Shown: piece after piece, positions 16,050-24,729 of the stretch
Layout: each line of letters opens with the position of its first letter
Numbering within the stretch: position 1 is the first letter of the stretch
DNA from: Gemmatimonadota bacterium
Lineage (GTDB): Bacteria; Gemmatimonadota; Gemmatimonadetes; Gemmatimonadales; GWC2-71-9
Assembly: GCA_003222055.1 (NCBI GenBank)
Contig: QHUT01000110.1
Location: 1-46,215 of the forward strand
Direction: 5' to 3'
Length of the DNA: 46,215 bases
Position numbers and translations under genes: made by a program
Notes under the pieces: generated by a model
The model's database searches: none
What the model was told of the DNA's origin: nothing
The model's input: the letters and a program-made list of their open reading frames with translations, nothing else

Positions 16050-18290
16050 ATGCGCACAAGAGCCGGGGCAGTCGCACTCGTCGCCGCGATGCTGGGCGTC
16101 CTCGGCCCCACAGTCGCGTCGCTGTGCGCGCAGGGGCCGCCCAAAGAGGGCGTCGTGCGCATCAGCCGCACGCACCGACCGCCGACGATCGAGGACTTCG
16201 TGGCCGGCGATCCGCCGGACTCGACCCTCAGCGTCTGGGACTTCCGCCAGTTCGAGCCCGGCGACGGCGTGCCGGTGAGCGACTCGACCGCGGCCTACCT
16301 GAGCTATGACGACGCGAACCTGTATGTGGTCTTCGTGTGTCGCAGCGATCCCCGGCTGGTGCGCGCCGGCCTGGCCAAGCGGGAAGACATCGTGGTCGAC
16401 GACGGCGTGGCCGTGTACCTGGACACGTTTCACGACCGCACCCATGCCTATCTGTTCCAGACGAACCCGCTCGGCGTGCAGCTCGACGGTCTCGTCACCG
16501 AAGGGCAGGACGACGACCTCAGCTTCGACGCCGTGTGGCAGTCGGACGGGCGCCTCACGCCCAACGGCTACATCGTGCGCATGGCGATTCCGTTCAAGAG
16601 CCTGCGCTTCCCCCGGGCGCCGACGCAAACCTGGGGCATCGCGCTGGCCCGCCACATCCGTCGCAACAACGAAGACTCCTACTGGCCCTACCTGACCAAG
16701 CGAGTCGCGGGGTTCGTCCCCCAGTTCGCGACGCTCCAGGGATTGACCGACATCTCCCCGGGCCGCAACCTGCAGGCCATCCCGTACGGAACGTTCGCCG
16801 GTGCGCGCTTCCTGGACACCGAGGCACCCGCCTTTCGCACCGCTAACGACCACCGGCTCGGCCTCGACTTCAAGGCGGTGCTGCGCGACGCGCTCACCCT
16901 CGACGCGACCGCGAACCCGGACTTCAGCCAGGTGGAGTCCGACGAGCCGCAGGTGACCATCAACGAGCGGTTCGAGACGTTCTACCCCGAGAAGCGACCC
17001 TTCTTCATCGAGAACGCGGGGTACTTCCAGACGCCGGTGAACCTGTTTTTCTCACGCCGCATCGCCGATCCGGGCATGGGGCTGCGGATGACCGGCAAGG
17101 CGGGCCGGTGGGCGCTGGGCGCGATCGGCATCGATGACCGTGCTCCCGGCGAGCTGCCGACCGGGGAGCCGGCGGGGGGGCGGCGCGCCGGTGTCGGCGC
17201 GATCCGGCTGCAACGGCTGATCGGGCGCGAGTCGTCGCTCGGCGTCCTGGCGAGCGACTGGACGCTGGGCGGCGGTTGGAATCGGGTGGCCTCCGCCGAC
17301 GCCCGGCTGCGCCTGACCAAGACGTGGACGCTCGCCGGACAGGCGATCGCGACCGATGCCGCGGATTCCGGGGGGACGAGCCGCCGGTCAGGTACGGGCT
17401 TCTACGCCCAGCTCACACGGGACGGCCGCAACGTGGACTATGCCGCCACGTATCTGGACCTGAGCCCGGCGTTCGAGACACAGCTCGGGTACGTGCCGCG
17501 CGTCGGCATCCGACAGTTCGACCAGTCGCTCGAGCTGGTGCGGCGGCCCAGCGGTGCGGTCGTGAAGGTCGGCCCGACGCTCTCGACCACGTTCGACTGG
17601 GACCGCGACGGCGTACTCCTCGACCGCGAGGTGCAGCTCGCCTTCGAGGTGAAGCTCGTGGGCGAGACGAAACTCGAGCTCAAGCGCACAGAGGCGTTCG
17701 AGCTGTACAAGGACCTGCCGTTCGACACGCACCAGACCGGCCTGACGCTCGAGAGCGAGTGGCTCAAGTGGCTGGCGGTGGAAAGCAAGCTCAAGATCGG
17801 ATCGGCGGTGAATCATAAGCCGGCCGCCGGGGTGGCTCCGTTCCTCGGTGACGCACTCGAGGGCGAGTTGGCCTTCACCTTCAGGCCGGCGGCGCGACTG
17901 CGACTCGATCACACGCTGCTGTACGAGCGCTTGATGACCCGGCCTGGGGGCTCGGGCCCGGCGGCGCGCGTCTACACCGATCGCATCCTGCGGGAGAAGG
18001 TCAACTATCAGTTCAGCCGCGCCCTCTCGCTACGGGCGATCGTCGATTACTCGACGGTGGATCGGGATTCGACGCTGTCGCGCGTGGACCCGGAACGCCG
18101 CTGGGCCGTGGACCTGCTGCTGACGTACCTCGTCAACCCGGGGACCGCGCTCTACGTCGGGTACCGGGACGGATACGAGAACGTCGCCATCCTCCCGGGC
18201 ACGCCGCCCACGCTCTCGTGGACCGCCGATCCCACCACCTCGACCGGCCGGCAAGTGTTCCTGAAGCTGAGCTACCTGCTGCAGTTCTAA
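16050..18290 (+). CDS. DUF5916 outer-membrane protein with CBM9-like N-terminal domain
   Basis: 746 residues from the ATG at 16050, followed by a signal peptide (MRTRAGAVALVAAMLGVLGPTVASLCAQ). Residues about 40-220 look like the carbohydrate-binding family 9-like domain (DSTAAYLSYDDANLYVVFVC, DDGVAVYLDTF, GYIVRMAIPFKSLRF). The DUF5916 hallmark FETFYPEKRPFFIENAGYFQTP and FFSRRIADPG follows. The remainder has alternating beta strands with a C-terminal -FLKLSYLLQF, as expected for an outer-membrane barrel. The role of the family is unknown; sugar or peptide handling at the surface has been suggested by domain content only. It is divergent from otsA, sharing a 161-bp intergenic region. Its stop overlaps the stop of the opposing M56 gene. 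Confidence 0.85.
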   Translation: MRTRAGAVALVAAMLGVLGPTVASLCAQGPPKEGVVRISRTHRPPTIEDFVAGDPPDSTLSVWDFRQFEPGDGVPVSDSTAAYLSYDDANLYVVFVCRSDPRLVRAGLAKREDIVVDDGVAVYLDTFHDRTHAYLFQTNPLGVQLDGLVTEGQDDDLSFDAVWQSDGRLTPNGYIVRMAIPFKSLRFPRAPTQTWGIALARHIRRNNEDSYWPYLTKRVAGFVPQFATLQGLTDISPGRNLQAIPYGTFAGARFLDTEAPAFRTANDHRLGLDFKAVLRDALTLDATANPDFSQVESDEPQVTINERFETFYPEKRPFFIENAGYFQTPVNLFFSRRIADPGMGLRMTGKAGRWALGAIGIDDRAPGELPTGEPAGGRRAGVGAIRLQRLIGRESSLGVLASDWTLGGGWNRVASADARLRLTKTWTLAGQAIATDAADSGGTSRRSGTGFYAQLTRDGRNVDYAATYLDLSPAFETQLGYVPRVGIRQFDQSLELVRRPSGAVVKVGPTLSTTFDWDRDGVLLDREVQLAFEVKLVGETKLELKRTEAFELYKDLPFDTHQTGLTLESEWLKWLAVESKLKIGSAVNHKPAAGVAPFLGDALEGELAFTFRPAARLRLDHTLLYERLMTRPGGSGPAARVYTDRILREKVNYQFSRALSLRAIVDYSTVDRDSTLSRVDPERRWAVDLLLTYLVNPGTALYVGYRDGYENVAILPGTPPTLSWTADPTTSTGRQVFLKLSYLLQF

Positions 18291-20227
18291 GGTCGCGCTT
18301 TCCCGCGGAGGAAGGCGCGGGCGCGGGGATCGTCGCTCTGGCGTAACCGTCGCCACGCCTCGCTGCGAACCTCGAGGCTCGAGTGGCCCTGGGCCGCCTC
18401 GATCACCGCGGGAATGCCCGCGCCGCGCGGCAGCGCCGCCAGGAGCTCCACCGCCTCGGCCTGCACCTCGGGCTCGGCATCATGCGCCACGCGGTCGGTC
18501 AGAAGCGCCAGCGCCGCGCCCGGCGGCGCGTGCTTGGCGTACTGCTCGGTCGCCTCGTCCCGCACGTCCGGGCTGGGGTGCGTGCGCGCCAGCCGCCGCA
18601 CGCGCGCGAGCGCGCGGGGATCGTCCAGATGCCCGAGCGCCTCGACCGCCTCGTGTTGCAGATCGGCGCTGGAGTCGTACAGCACTATCTGCTCGAGCAC
18701 GTCCGCCGCGCTGTCGGGTGCGCCCACCTCACCCAGTGCCGTCACCGCCTTGCGCCGCACGTCGGACGCGGGGTGGTGATACGCGAAGTCCAGCAGCACC
18801 GGGAACGCGCGGCGGTCGTGCAGCTCCCCGAGCTCCTCCACCGCCTCGTGCTGCACGTGATGGTCGCGGTCGGTGCGGGCGATTTCCGGCAGCACTTTCA
18901 GCGCCACGGCCCGGGGCGCGATCCGACTCACGGCCTCCACCGCCTCGCGGCGCACGTCGTCGTTCGGATGGGTGCGGGCGATGTCGATGACCGCCGCCAC
19001 GGCGGCAGCGCTCGGTATTTTCCCCAGGGCGTCGAGGGCATCTTGCTGGATGTCGACGTCCGGGTCGTTGCGGGCCATGGCGAGCAGACCCGCCACCGCC
19101 TCGTCGTCGCCGCGGCGGCGCAGCGCGCGCATGAGGTCGCGCCGGGCGTGCGGCCCTTCCCGTGGGGCGAGTGCCGCGGCCCGGTCCGCCGGCGCTCCGA
19201 ACGGCCAGGAGTCCGCGGACCCCGCCACCAGGGAGCCGCCGACCGTCAGCACCAGCGCGAGCATCACCGCGAGGGCGCCGGCGAGCTCGCGCGGGAACAT
19301 CTCCGCCGGCACGGGCGCCATGAGGCGCCGGACGCGTTCCACCAGGGAGCCGCCCGCCGCCGCCACGGAGAGGGTGGGGAGGGGGCTGCGCAGCCGCTCC
19401 ATGCCGAGCAGCGCGGTCGCGTAGAAATGCGCGTCACCGCACGCGGCGACCGCCATATCGTCGCAGCAGTGCTCGCGCTCCTCTCGCACGCGCCGCGACA
19501 CCCACCACACGGCCGGATGGTAGAACAGCAGGGTCTCGATCGCGGACTGGAGCAGATTCACGAGGTAGTCGTAGCGACGGACATGGGCCAGCTCGTGCGC
19601 CAGCAGGGCGTCGAGCTGCAGCGGGGTCAGGCCGGTCAGGGCGCTGGCCGGAAGCAACACCACCGGCCGGAGCCACCCGATGACCGCGGGGACCTGGACC
19701 ATCGCCGACTCGAGCAGCCGCACGGGCCGTGTGACCCCGAGGCGCATCACCAGGCGGGAGAGGGCATCGCGGCAGGCCTGTGGCACCGGCCGCGTGCCCA
19801 CGGTGCTCAGCCTCCGCGTGACCAGCCAGCCGGAGGCCAGCCGCATCGAGAGGATCATCACGCCGACGAGCCACGCGACCACGATCCACGGCAGCGCCGG
19901 CTCCAGCTCCGCGCGGATGCGGGCCTGGAGCGACGGGCCGGGCCGGGCGGCGGACGGGGTCACGAGCTCCGTGCCCGGCGGGGTCGCGACGACGCGCGGC
20001 GCGGGCGCGACCAGGGCGGCGACCCACGGCGCCTCCGCGCGCAGTCGCACGGTGGTGCCGACCGGGGCGGCGAGCATGAGGATCAAGGTGGTGACGGCGA
20101 GGGCGTAGCGAGTGCGCGCTGCGCGCAGCGGAACGATCGCGAGGAGGGATGCGAGCGCCGCCGCGGCGAGCGCGCACTGCCACAGCGAATGCAGCAGGGC
20201 CCAGCCGAGTGCTTGGGTCACGTTCAT
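18287..20227 (-). CDS. M56 (BlaR1-type) metallopeptidase with C-terminal HEAT repeats
   Basis: 646 residues from the ATG at 20227, which overlaps the BlaI stop (ATGA). The first ~140 residues hold several membrane helices. The zinc site is HELAHVRRYD (211-220), with EREHCCDD near 250-257 as the third-ligand region. A further helix (GALAVMLALVLTVGGSLV) leads to about 270 residues of HEAT-like repeats with a recurring unit (VRREAVEAVSRI, VQHEAVEELGEL, LQHEAVEALGHL). In the BlaR1 family the peptidase transmits an envelope signal that leads to loss of the BlaI repressor. Here HEAT repeats replace the penicillin-binding sensor, so the inducer is unlikely to be a beta-lactam bound at that domain. 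Confidence 0.88.
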   Translation of the reverse strand: MNVTQALGWALLHSLWQCALAAAALASLLAIVPLRAARTRYALAVTTLILMLAAPVGTTVRLRAEAPWVAALVAPAPRVVATPPGTELVTPSAARPGPSLQARIRAELEPALPWIVVAWLVGVMILSMRLASGWLVTRRLSTVGTRPVPQACRDALSRLVMRLGVTRPVRLLESAMVQVPAVIGWLRPVVLLPASALTGLTPLQLDALLAHELAHVRRYDYLVNLLQSAIETLLFYHPAVWWVSRRVREEREHCCDDMAVAACGDAHFYATALLGMERLRSPLPTLSVAAAGGSLVERVRRLMAPVPAEMFPRELAGALAVMLALVLTVGGSLVAGSADSWPFGAPADRAAALAPREGPHARRDLMRALRRRGDDEAVAGLLAMARNDPDVDIQQDALDALGKIPSAAAVAAVIDIARTHPNDDVRREAVEAVSRIAPRAVALKVLPEIARTDRDHHVQHEAVEELGELHDRRAFPVLLDFAYHHPASDVRRKAVTALGEVGAPDSAADVLEQIVLYDSSADLQHEAVEALGHLDDPRALARVRRLARTHPSPDVRDEATEQYAKHAPPGAALALLTDRVAHDAEPEVQAEAVELLAALPRGAGIPAVIEAAQGHSSLEVRSEAWRRLRQSDDPRARAFLRGKARP

Positions 20228-20631
20228 GCGCGTGCTCCATTCTTCTGGTGATTCAAGAGCCTGCGGATCTGGTAGACTTCCCGCGGGGTAGCGGGCCTGG
20301 TGGCGAGGGCGTGCAGCAGCAGGCGCAGGGTCGAGCCCCCGAAGGCCCGCTTCACCAAATCGGCCACCATGCGCCGCTGGGTCGACGCCTCCGACACCGC
20401 GGCCGAGTACACGTGCGAGCGCAGCGATGCGTCGCGCCGCACCAGACCTTTTTCCGTCATGATCTGGAGCAGCTTGAGCACCGTGGTGTAGCCGATGGGG
20501 TCTGCGCGCTCGAACGACGCGTGGACGGCGCGAACCGTGCAGGGACCCCGCCGCCACAGCACACGGAGGATCTCGAGCTCCGCGTTGGTCGGACGGGGCG
20601 GCGCGGGCCGCGTGAAGGGTCGCTTGGGCAC
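20224..20631 (-). CDS. blaI: BlaI/MecI family transcriptional repressor
   Basis: 135 residues from the GTG at 20631. The open frame continues to a TTG at 20682, but those codons overlap a promoter and operator, and the family start is usually just before the T-[ND]-AELEILRVLW segment. The winged helix spans about residues 15-85 (PTNAELEILRVLW, GYTTVLKLLQIM, EKGLVRRD), followed by a dimerisation tail. It probably represses its own operon with the M56 protease, which inactivates it on signalling. Translation is coupled to the M56 gene by ATGA overlap. Confidence 0.9.
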   Translation of the reverse strand: MPKRPFTRPAPPRPTNAELEILRVLWRRGPCTVRAVHASFERADPIGYTTVLKLLQIMTEKGLVRRDASLRSHVYSAAVSEASTQRRMVADLVKRAFGGSTLRLLLHALATRPATPREVYQIRRLLNHQKNGARA

Positions 20632-20653
20632 GGTCGGTACTCGGCTCGTCGTG

Positions 20654-20682
20654 ATACTATTACGAAGGCGTTCGTAGCTCAA
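20654..20682 (-). promoter_or_regulatory. blaI promoter with operator filling the -35/-10 spacer
   Basis: On the minus strand a -35-like TTGAGC (20677-20682) and a -10-like TAGTAT (20654-20659) are 17 bp apart. The spacer is almost entirely the dyad TACGAA-CGCC-TTCGTA (20661-20676). The -10 ends 22 bp upstream of the GTG start. The geometry fits autorepression by BlaI by direct promoter occlusion. Confidence 0.7.
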
Positions 20683-20817
20683 CCCGTATACCCCGGTGGC
20701 GCGAGCCGTGGTTCCGCTCGAAGCGCGCGGGGTGCGCGCGCGGCCGTCGGGAAACGATCGCGTCCGTGCGTGGCGGGCGGGCGACAGTGTGGGGCGGGAC
20801 GTTCCGGTGGAGTCCGG

Positions 20818-21807
20818 TTACCCGAGATACTCCTCGCCGTACATCTTGATCAATTCGAAGAAGTACGACAGGGCCAGCGGTCCGATCAACAACCCGAGGA
20901 TGCCGAAGTAGGGCACGCCCGCCAGCGCGCCGATGAGCGTGACGAGCGGATGGATGTTGGCCCAGCGGCGGAACACGCGCGGCCGGATCACGTAGTCCAC
21001 GTTCCCGACGACGCCGATCCCACCCAGCGCCAGCAGCATCCCGGCCAGGGCATGGTGCCCGAGCATCAGCGCGAGCGCGCCCGGCGCCCACACTAAACCG
21101 CTGCCCACGACCGGCAGGATGGCGAACACCATCGTGACCACCCCCCAGAACACCGCGTTCGGCAATCCGGTCAACCAGAAGCCGAGCCCCACGAGGCTCC
21201 CCTGGATCGCCGCCGTGAGACCCGTGCCGATGATCGTCGCCGTGGTCACGTCCCGGAACCGCTGACGCAGCTTCTCCGTGTTCTTGGCGGAGAAGGGGAT
21301 GTAGGGCCGGACGGCTTCCCAGGTCGCGTCCGGTTGCAGCAGCAGGTAGAACAGACCGAACAGCGAGATCGTGAGATTGAGGGCGAGCCGCGTGGCGGTG
21401 CCGACCAGCCCGAACGCGGACGACCCGACCCACGCGACGACGTTCGCCCCCAAGTCGGCGAGCCGCGGCCCGAGATCGATGCCGCCCAGCCGCAGCTCAC
21501 GGAGGCGACCGAGTAGGGGATTGCGCATGACGCCGGCGGCGATTTCCTGGGCCTGGGCGACGATGAGGCCGGCGAAGGAGACGCCGGGCACGACGATCAG
21601 GAAGAGCGCGACCGCGACCACGAGGCTGGCCGCGAGCTGGGGGCGCACCCGCATGCCCAGCCACACGTGCAGCGGGGCGAAAATGGCGTACAAGACGGGG
21701 ATGCCGAGCAGGCCCGTGGCGTACGGCGTGAGGGCGATGATCAGGGCGATGCCGAGCAGCAGCACGAGCAGCGCGGCGCGCTGGTGATTCGTGTCGATCA
21801 GGGGCAT
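20818..21807 (-). CDS. AI-2E family transporter (PerM/TqsA-like permease)
   Basis: 329 residues with about seven or eight hydrophobic helices and the family layout: paired N-terminal helices, an amphipathic middle region (residues about 90-150), then GLTAAIQGSLVGLGFWLTGLPNAVFWGVV and the C-terminal VIRPRVFRRWANIHPLVTLIGALAG and YFGILGLLIGPL. The family includes autoinducer-2 exporters and Na+/H+ antiporters, and many members have no known substrate. It stands alone downstream (leftward) of the ABC exporter gene on the same strand, separated by about 50 bp with a hairpin. Confidence 0.88.
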   Translation of the reverse strand: MPLIDTNHQRAALLVLLLGIALIIALTPYATGLLGIPVLYAIFAPLHVWLGMRVRPQLAASLVVAVALFLIVVPGVSFAGLIVAQAQEIAAGVMRNPLLGRLRELRLGGIDLGPRLADLGANVVAWVGSSAFGLVGTATRLALNLTISLFGLFYLLLQPDATWEAVRPYIPFSAKNTEKLRQRFRDVTTATIIGTGLTAAIQGSLVGLGFWLTGLPNAVFWGVVTMVFAILPVVGSGLVWAPGALALMLGHHALAGMLLALGGIGVVGNVDYVIRPRVFRRWANIHPLVTLIGALAGVPYFGILGLLIGPLALSYFFELIKMYGEEYLG

Positions 21808-21834
21808 GCGCTAGTGTAGGACCGTCCCGGCGCG

Positions 21835-21850
21835 GGCGCCAGATGGCGCC
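21835..21850 (-). terminator. Strong GC hairpin after the ABC exporter gene
   Basis: GGCGCCA-GA-TGGCGCC lies 5 bp past the exporter stop codon. There is no T-run, so it is only a terminator-like or mRNA-stabilising hairpin. Confidence 0.35.
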
Positions 21851-21855
21851 GGTGC

Positions 21856-23712
21856 TCAGAGGCGAGTGGGGGGCGCGAGCGGAGGCGCCGCCACCGGCGC
21901 CTCGGGCTCGGGCGTGAAGTCCTCGCCCGGGTTGACGAACCGGTCTTGCTCGAACCGGTACTGTTTGTCGTACAGCTGACGATAGCGCCCGTGCCTGGCG
22001 AGGAGCTCGGGATGGGTACCGCGCTCGACGATCTCGCCGCCTTCCATCACGAGGATCTGGTCCGCGCTGCGGATCGTGGACAGGCGGTGAGCGATCACGA
22101 ACGTCGTGCGACCGCGCCGCAGCGTGCGGAGCCCGTCCTGGATGGCGGCCTCGCTCTCCGAATCGAGGCTCGAGGTGGCTTCGTCGAGGATGAGGATCCG
22201 GGGGTCGGCGAGAATCGCGCGAGCGATCGACACGCGCTGGCGCTCGCCGCCCGAGAGCTTCACCCCCCGCTCCCCCACGACCGTGTCGTAGCCGCGCTCG
22301 AAGCGGCGGACAAAATCGTCGCAGTGGGCGATCCGCGCCGCCGCCTCGATCTCGGCGCGGGTGGCGTGCGGGCGGGCGAACGCGATGTTTTCGGCGATCG
22401 TTCCGTCGAACAGGAAGTTGTCCTGCAGCACGACGCCCAGCTGGCGCCGGTAGTCGGCGAGCCGGACCTGGTCGAGATCGCGCCCATCCACGAGAATCCG
22501 TCCCGCCCTCGGTCGGCTGAAGGTGAGCACGAGACTGATGAGCGTGCTCTTGCCGGCGCCGGACGAGCCGACGAGGGCCGTGGTGGAGCCGGCGGGCGCG
22601 TGGAACGACACGTGCTTCAGCACGTCCCGGTCGGGGACGTACTCGAAGCTCACCTCCTCGAAGCGCACGTCGCCCACGACCTCGCCCAGCGGTGGGCGGG
22701 CGCCGTCGGCGGCGTCCTCGGTGGTGAGCCGTCGAATCTCGCGGATCCGGTCCAGGCCCGCGAACGCTTCCGTGATCTGGGTACCGATCGACGCGATGTT
22801 GATGAGCGGCAGCGCCACGAGGCCGATGAAGACGCCGTACATGAAGAAGTCGCCCAGCGTCATCGTGCCGGAGAGAATGGCGTGCCCGCCCTCGAGGATC
22901 ATGAGGATGCCGATGGCCCCGACGATGAGCGTCGCGAACGCGCCGACCCCGGAGATTCCGGTCATCGTGGTGGCGATGTTGCGGAACAGGGTGTGCGCCC
23001 CACGCGTGAACACGAGGCGCTCGCCGCGCTCGGCCCGGTACGCCTTGACGATGCGAATGCCGCCAAGTGTTTCGCCCAGCCGCCCGGTGACGTCGGCGTT
23101 GAGCTTGCCGCGCTCGCGGAACAGGGGACGCAGCTTGGTGAACGCGTACGCCATACCCCCGCCGAAGCAGGCGAGGAGGAGGATCGCGATCAGGGTGAGC
23201 CGCCAGTTCAAGTAGAACAGGACGCCCAGCGCGATCGCGCCCGTCACCAGGCCGCCCACCAGCTGCACCAGGCCGGTGCCGACCAGGTTCCGAATGCCCT
23301 CGGCGTCGCTCATGATGCGCGAGATGAGGATGCCGCTCTTGGTCGAGTCGAAGTAGCTGACGGGCAACCGCAGCACGTACGCCTGCACCGTACGCCGCAT
23401 GTCGGTGATCGCCCGCTGGGCGGCGACGCCGAGCACCTGCGACAGGGCGAATCCGGTCAGCGCCTGCACCAGGGTGGCGCCGCCGGCCGCGAGAGCGAGG
23501 GGGAGCAGCAGCTCGGGGTGGTGCTGCCCGATGACCCGGTCGATCACCCACTTGGACGACGACGGCAGGACGAGGCCGGCGAGGCGGTTGACCAGCAACA
23601 GCGCGAGGCCTAGGGCAAGGCGGCCGCGATGGGCGTAGATGAGACTGCGCGCCTCCTGCCAGGCGCCCGGGGTGATCGTCGGCTTGGGCGGTCGGGTCTG
23701 GGAATCGGCCAT
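21856..23712 (-). CDS. ABC-type exporter half-transporter (fused permease and ATPase)
   Basis: 618 residues. Residues about 25-330 form a six-helix ABC exporter membrane domain. Residues about 360-600 are the ATPase with Walker A GSSGAGKST, Q-loop VVLQDNFLFDGTI, signature LSGGERQR, Walker B ILILDEATSS and H-loop VIAHRLST. It probably works as a homodimer of the MsbA/BmrA type exporting lipid or drug-like compounds; the substrate is not readable. It is divergent from a MarR-GNAT regulator gene 79 bp away, with a palindromic operator between, so drug- or metabolite-responsive control is likely. Confidence 0.93.
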   Translation of the reverse strand: MADSQTRPPKPTITPGAWQEARSLIYAHRGRLALGLALLLVNRLAGLVLPSSSKWVIDRVIGQHHPELLLPLALAAGGATLVQALTGFALSQVLGVAAQRAITDMRRTVQAYVLRLPVSYFDSTKSGILISRIMSDAEGIRNLVGTGLVQLVGGLVTGAIALGVLFYLNWRLTLIAILLLACFGGGMAYAFTKLRPLFRERGKLNADVTGRLGETLGGIRIVKAYRAERGERLVFTRGAHTLFRNIATTMTGISGVGAFATLIVGAIGILMILEGGHAILSGTMTLGDFFMYGVFIGLVALPLINIASIGTQITEAFAGLDRIREIRRLTTEDAADGARPPLGEVVGDVRFEEVSFEYVPDRDVLKHVSFHAPAGSTTALVGSSGAGKSTLISLVLTFSRPRAGRILVDGRDLDQVRLADYRRQLGVVLQDNFLFDGTIAENIAFARPHATRAEIEAAARIAHCDDFVRRFERGYDTVVGERGVKLSGGERQRVSIARAILADPRILILDEATSSLDSESEAAIQDGLRTLRRGRTTFVIAHRLSTIRSADQILVMEGGEIVERGTHPELLARHGRYRQLYDKQYRFEQDRFVNPGEDFTPEPEAPVAAPPLAPPTRL

Positions 23713-23753
23713 GGACGTGACCGGAATCTACGCAGGCCGGGGAAGGAAGGAAG

Positions 23754-23772
23754 TACTTGACACAGTCAAGTA
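23754..23772. promoter_or_regulatory. Palindromic operator between ABC exporter and MarR-GNAT genes
   Basis: TACTTGAC-ACA-GTCAAGTA is a perfect 8-bp dyad with a 3-bp centre, midway between the two divergent starts. The length and symmetry suit a MarR dimer. It contains a consensus -35 hexamer TTGACA on the + strand, so binding could block the rightward promoter. The binding protein is inferred from position. Confidence 0.75.
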
Positions 23773-23791
23773 TTGATCGGACATTGGCGGC

Positions 23792-24724
23792 ATGGGGTCG
23801 CGGGAGCTCGAGCGGCGGGTGGAGGCGGCGCGCCGCTTCAACCGGTTCTACACCCGGCAGATCGGCGTGCTGCGCCGCGGCGCGTACGACAGTCCGTTCT
23901 CGCTGACGGAGGTGCGCGTCCTGTACGAGCTGGCGCACCGCGAGAAGCCGACGGCCACGGAGCTGGGCCGCGACCTGGGACTCGATGCGGGCTACCTGAG
24001 CCGCATCCTGCGCGGCTTCGAGAGGCGCACCCTCGTCACCCGCACCCGCTCCACGGCGGACGGGCGCCGCAGCCATCTTGCCCTCACGGCGCTGGGGCGC
24101 AAGGTGTTCGCCCCGCTCGACGCCCGCTCGCACCACGAGGTGGCCGCGTTGTTGAGCGGCCTGGCCCCCGCCGCACAGGTCGACGTCGTCGCCGCGATGC
24201 AGACCATCGAGCGGCTGCTCCGCCCCGAGCGGCCCCAGCCTTCCGCCGCGTATCTGCTCCGCGCGCCGCAGCCGGGCGACATGGGCTGGGTGGTCCACCG
24301 CCACGGCGTGGTGTACGCCCGCGAGTACGGCTACGACGCGCAGTTCGAAGCCCTGGTCGCGGAGATCGTGGCGCGGTTCGTCCAGCGGTTCGACCAGACA
24401 CGGGAGCGTTGCTGGATCGCGGAACAGGACGGCGCCGTGGTAGGGTCGGTGTTCCTCGTCGCGCGATCGCGCACCGCGGCGCAACTGCGTCTGCTCCTGG
24501 TCGAGCCCCAGGCACGGGGGTCGGGCCTCGGAACCCGCCTGGTGGACGAGTGCGTCCGGTTCGCCCGCCGGGTGGGCTACCGCAAGCTCATGCTGTGGAC
24601 ACAGAGCGAGCTACGCGCCGCCCGGCGCCTGTACGAGGCGGCGGGATTTCGGGTCGTCCGCAAGCAGCGCAACCACAGCTTCGGCAAGGCGCTCGTGTCG
24701 GAGACCTGGGAGCTGGACCTGTGA
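23792..24724 (+). CDS. MarR family regulator fused to GNAT acetyltransferase
   Basis: 310 residues. Residues 1-150 are a MarR winged helix (SPFSLTEVRVLYELAHREKPTATELGRDLGLDAGYLSRILRGFERRTLV, with wing TRSTADGRRSHLALT). Residues about 155-310 are a GNAT domain with the acetyl-CoA loop motif VEPQARGSGLGTRLVDECVRFAR and C-terminal RRLYEAAGFRVV. Such fusions are known, but their acetyl acceptor is usually unknown. The regulator half probably binds the palindrome 20 bp upstream and controls itself and the divergent ABC exporter. The acetyltransferase could modify the exported compound or a small-molecule effector. It ends 5 bp before the opposing cytochrome gene stop. Confidence 0.9.
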   Translation: MGSRELERRVEAARRFNRFYTRQIGVLRRGAYDSPFSLTEVRVLYELAHREKPTATELGRDLGLDAGYLSRILRGFERRTLVTRTRSTADGRRSHLALTALGRKVFAPLDARSHHEVAALLSGLAPAAQVDVVAAMQTIERLLRPERPQPSAAYLLRAPQPGDMGWVVHRHGVVYAREYGYDAQFEALVAEIVARFVQRFDQTRERCWIAEQDGAVVGSVFLVARSRTAAQLRLLLVEPQARGSGLGTRLVDECVRFARRVGYRKLMLWTQSELRAARRLYEAAGFRVVRKQRNHSFGKALVSETWELDL

Positions 24725-24729
24725 CCGCG

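Noticed and set aside
21497-24484. Leftward open frame of 995 codons
   Set aside because: It is an alternate frame of the ABC exporter and neighbouring genes, extremely Arg/Pro-rich and without any domain; the exporter frame carries all ATPase motifs.
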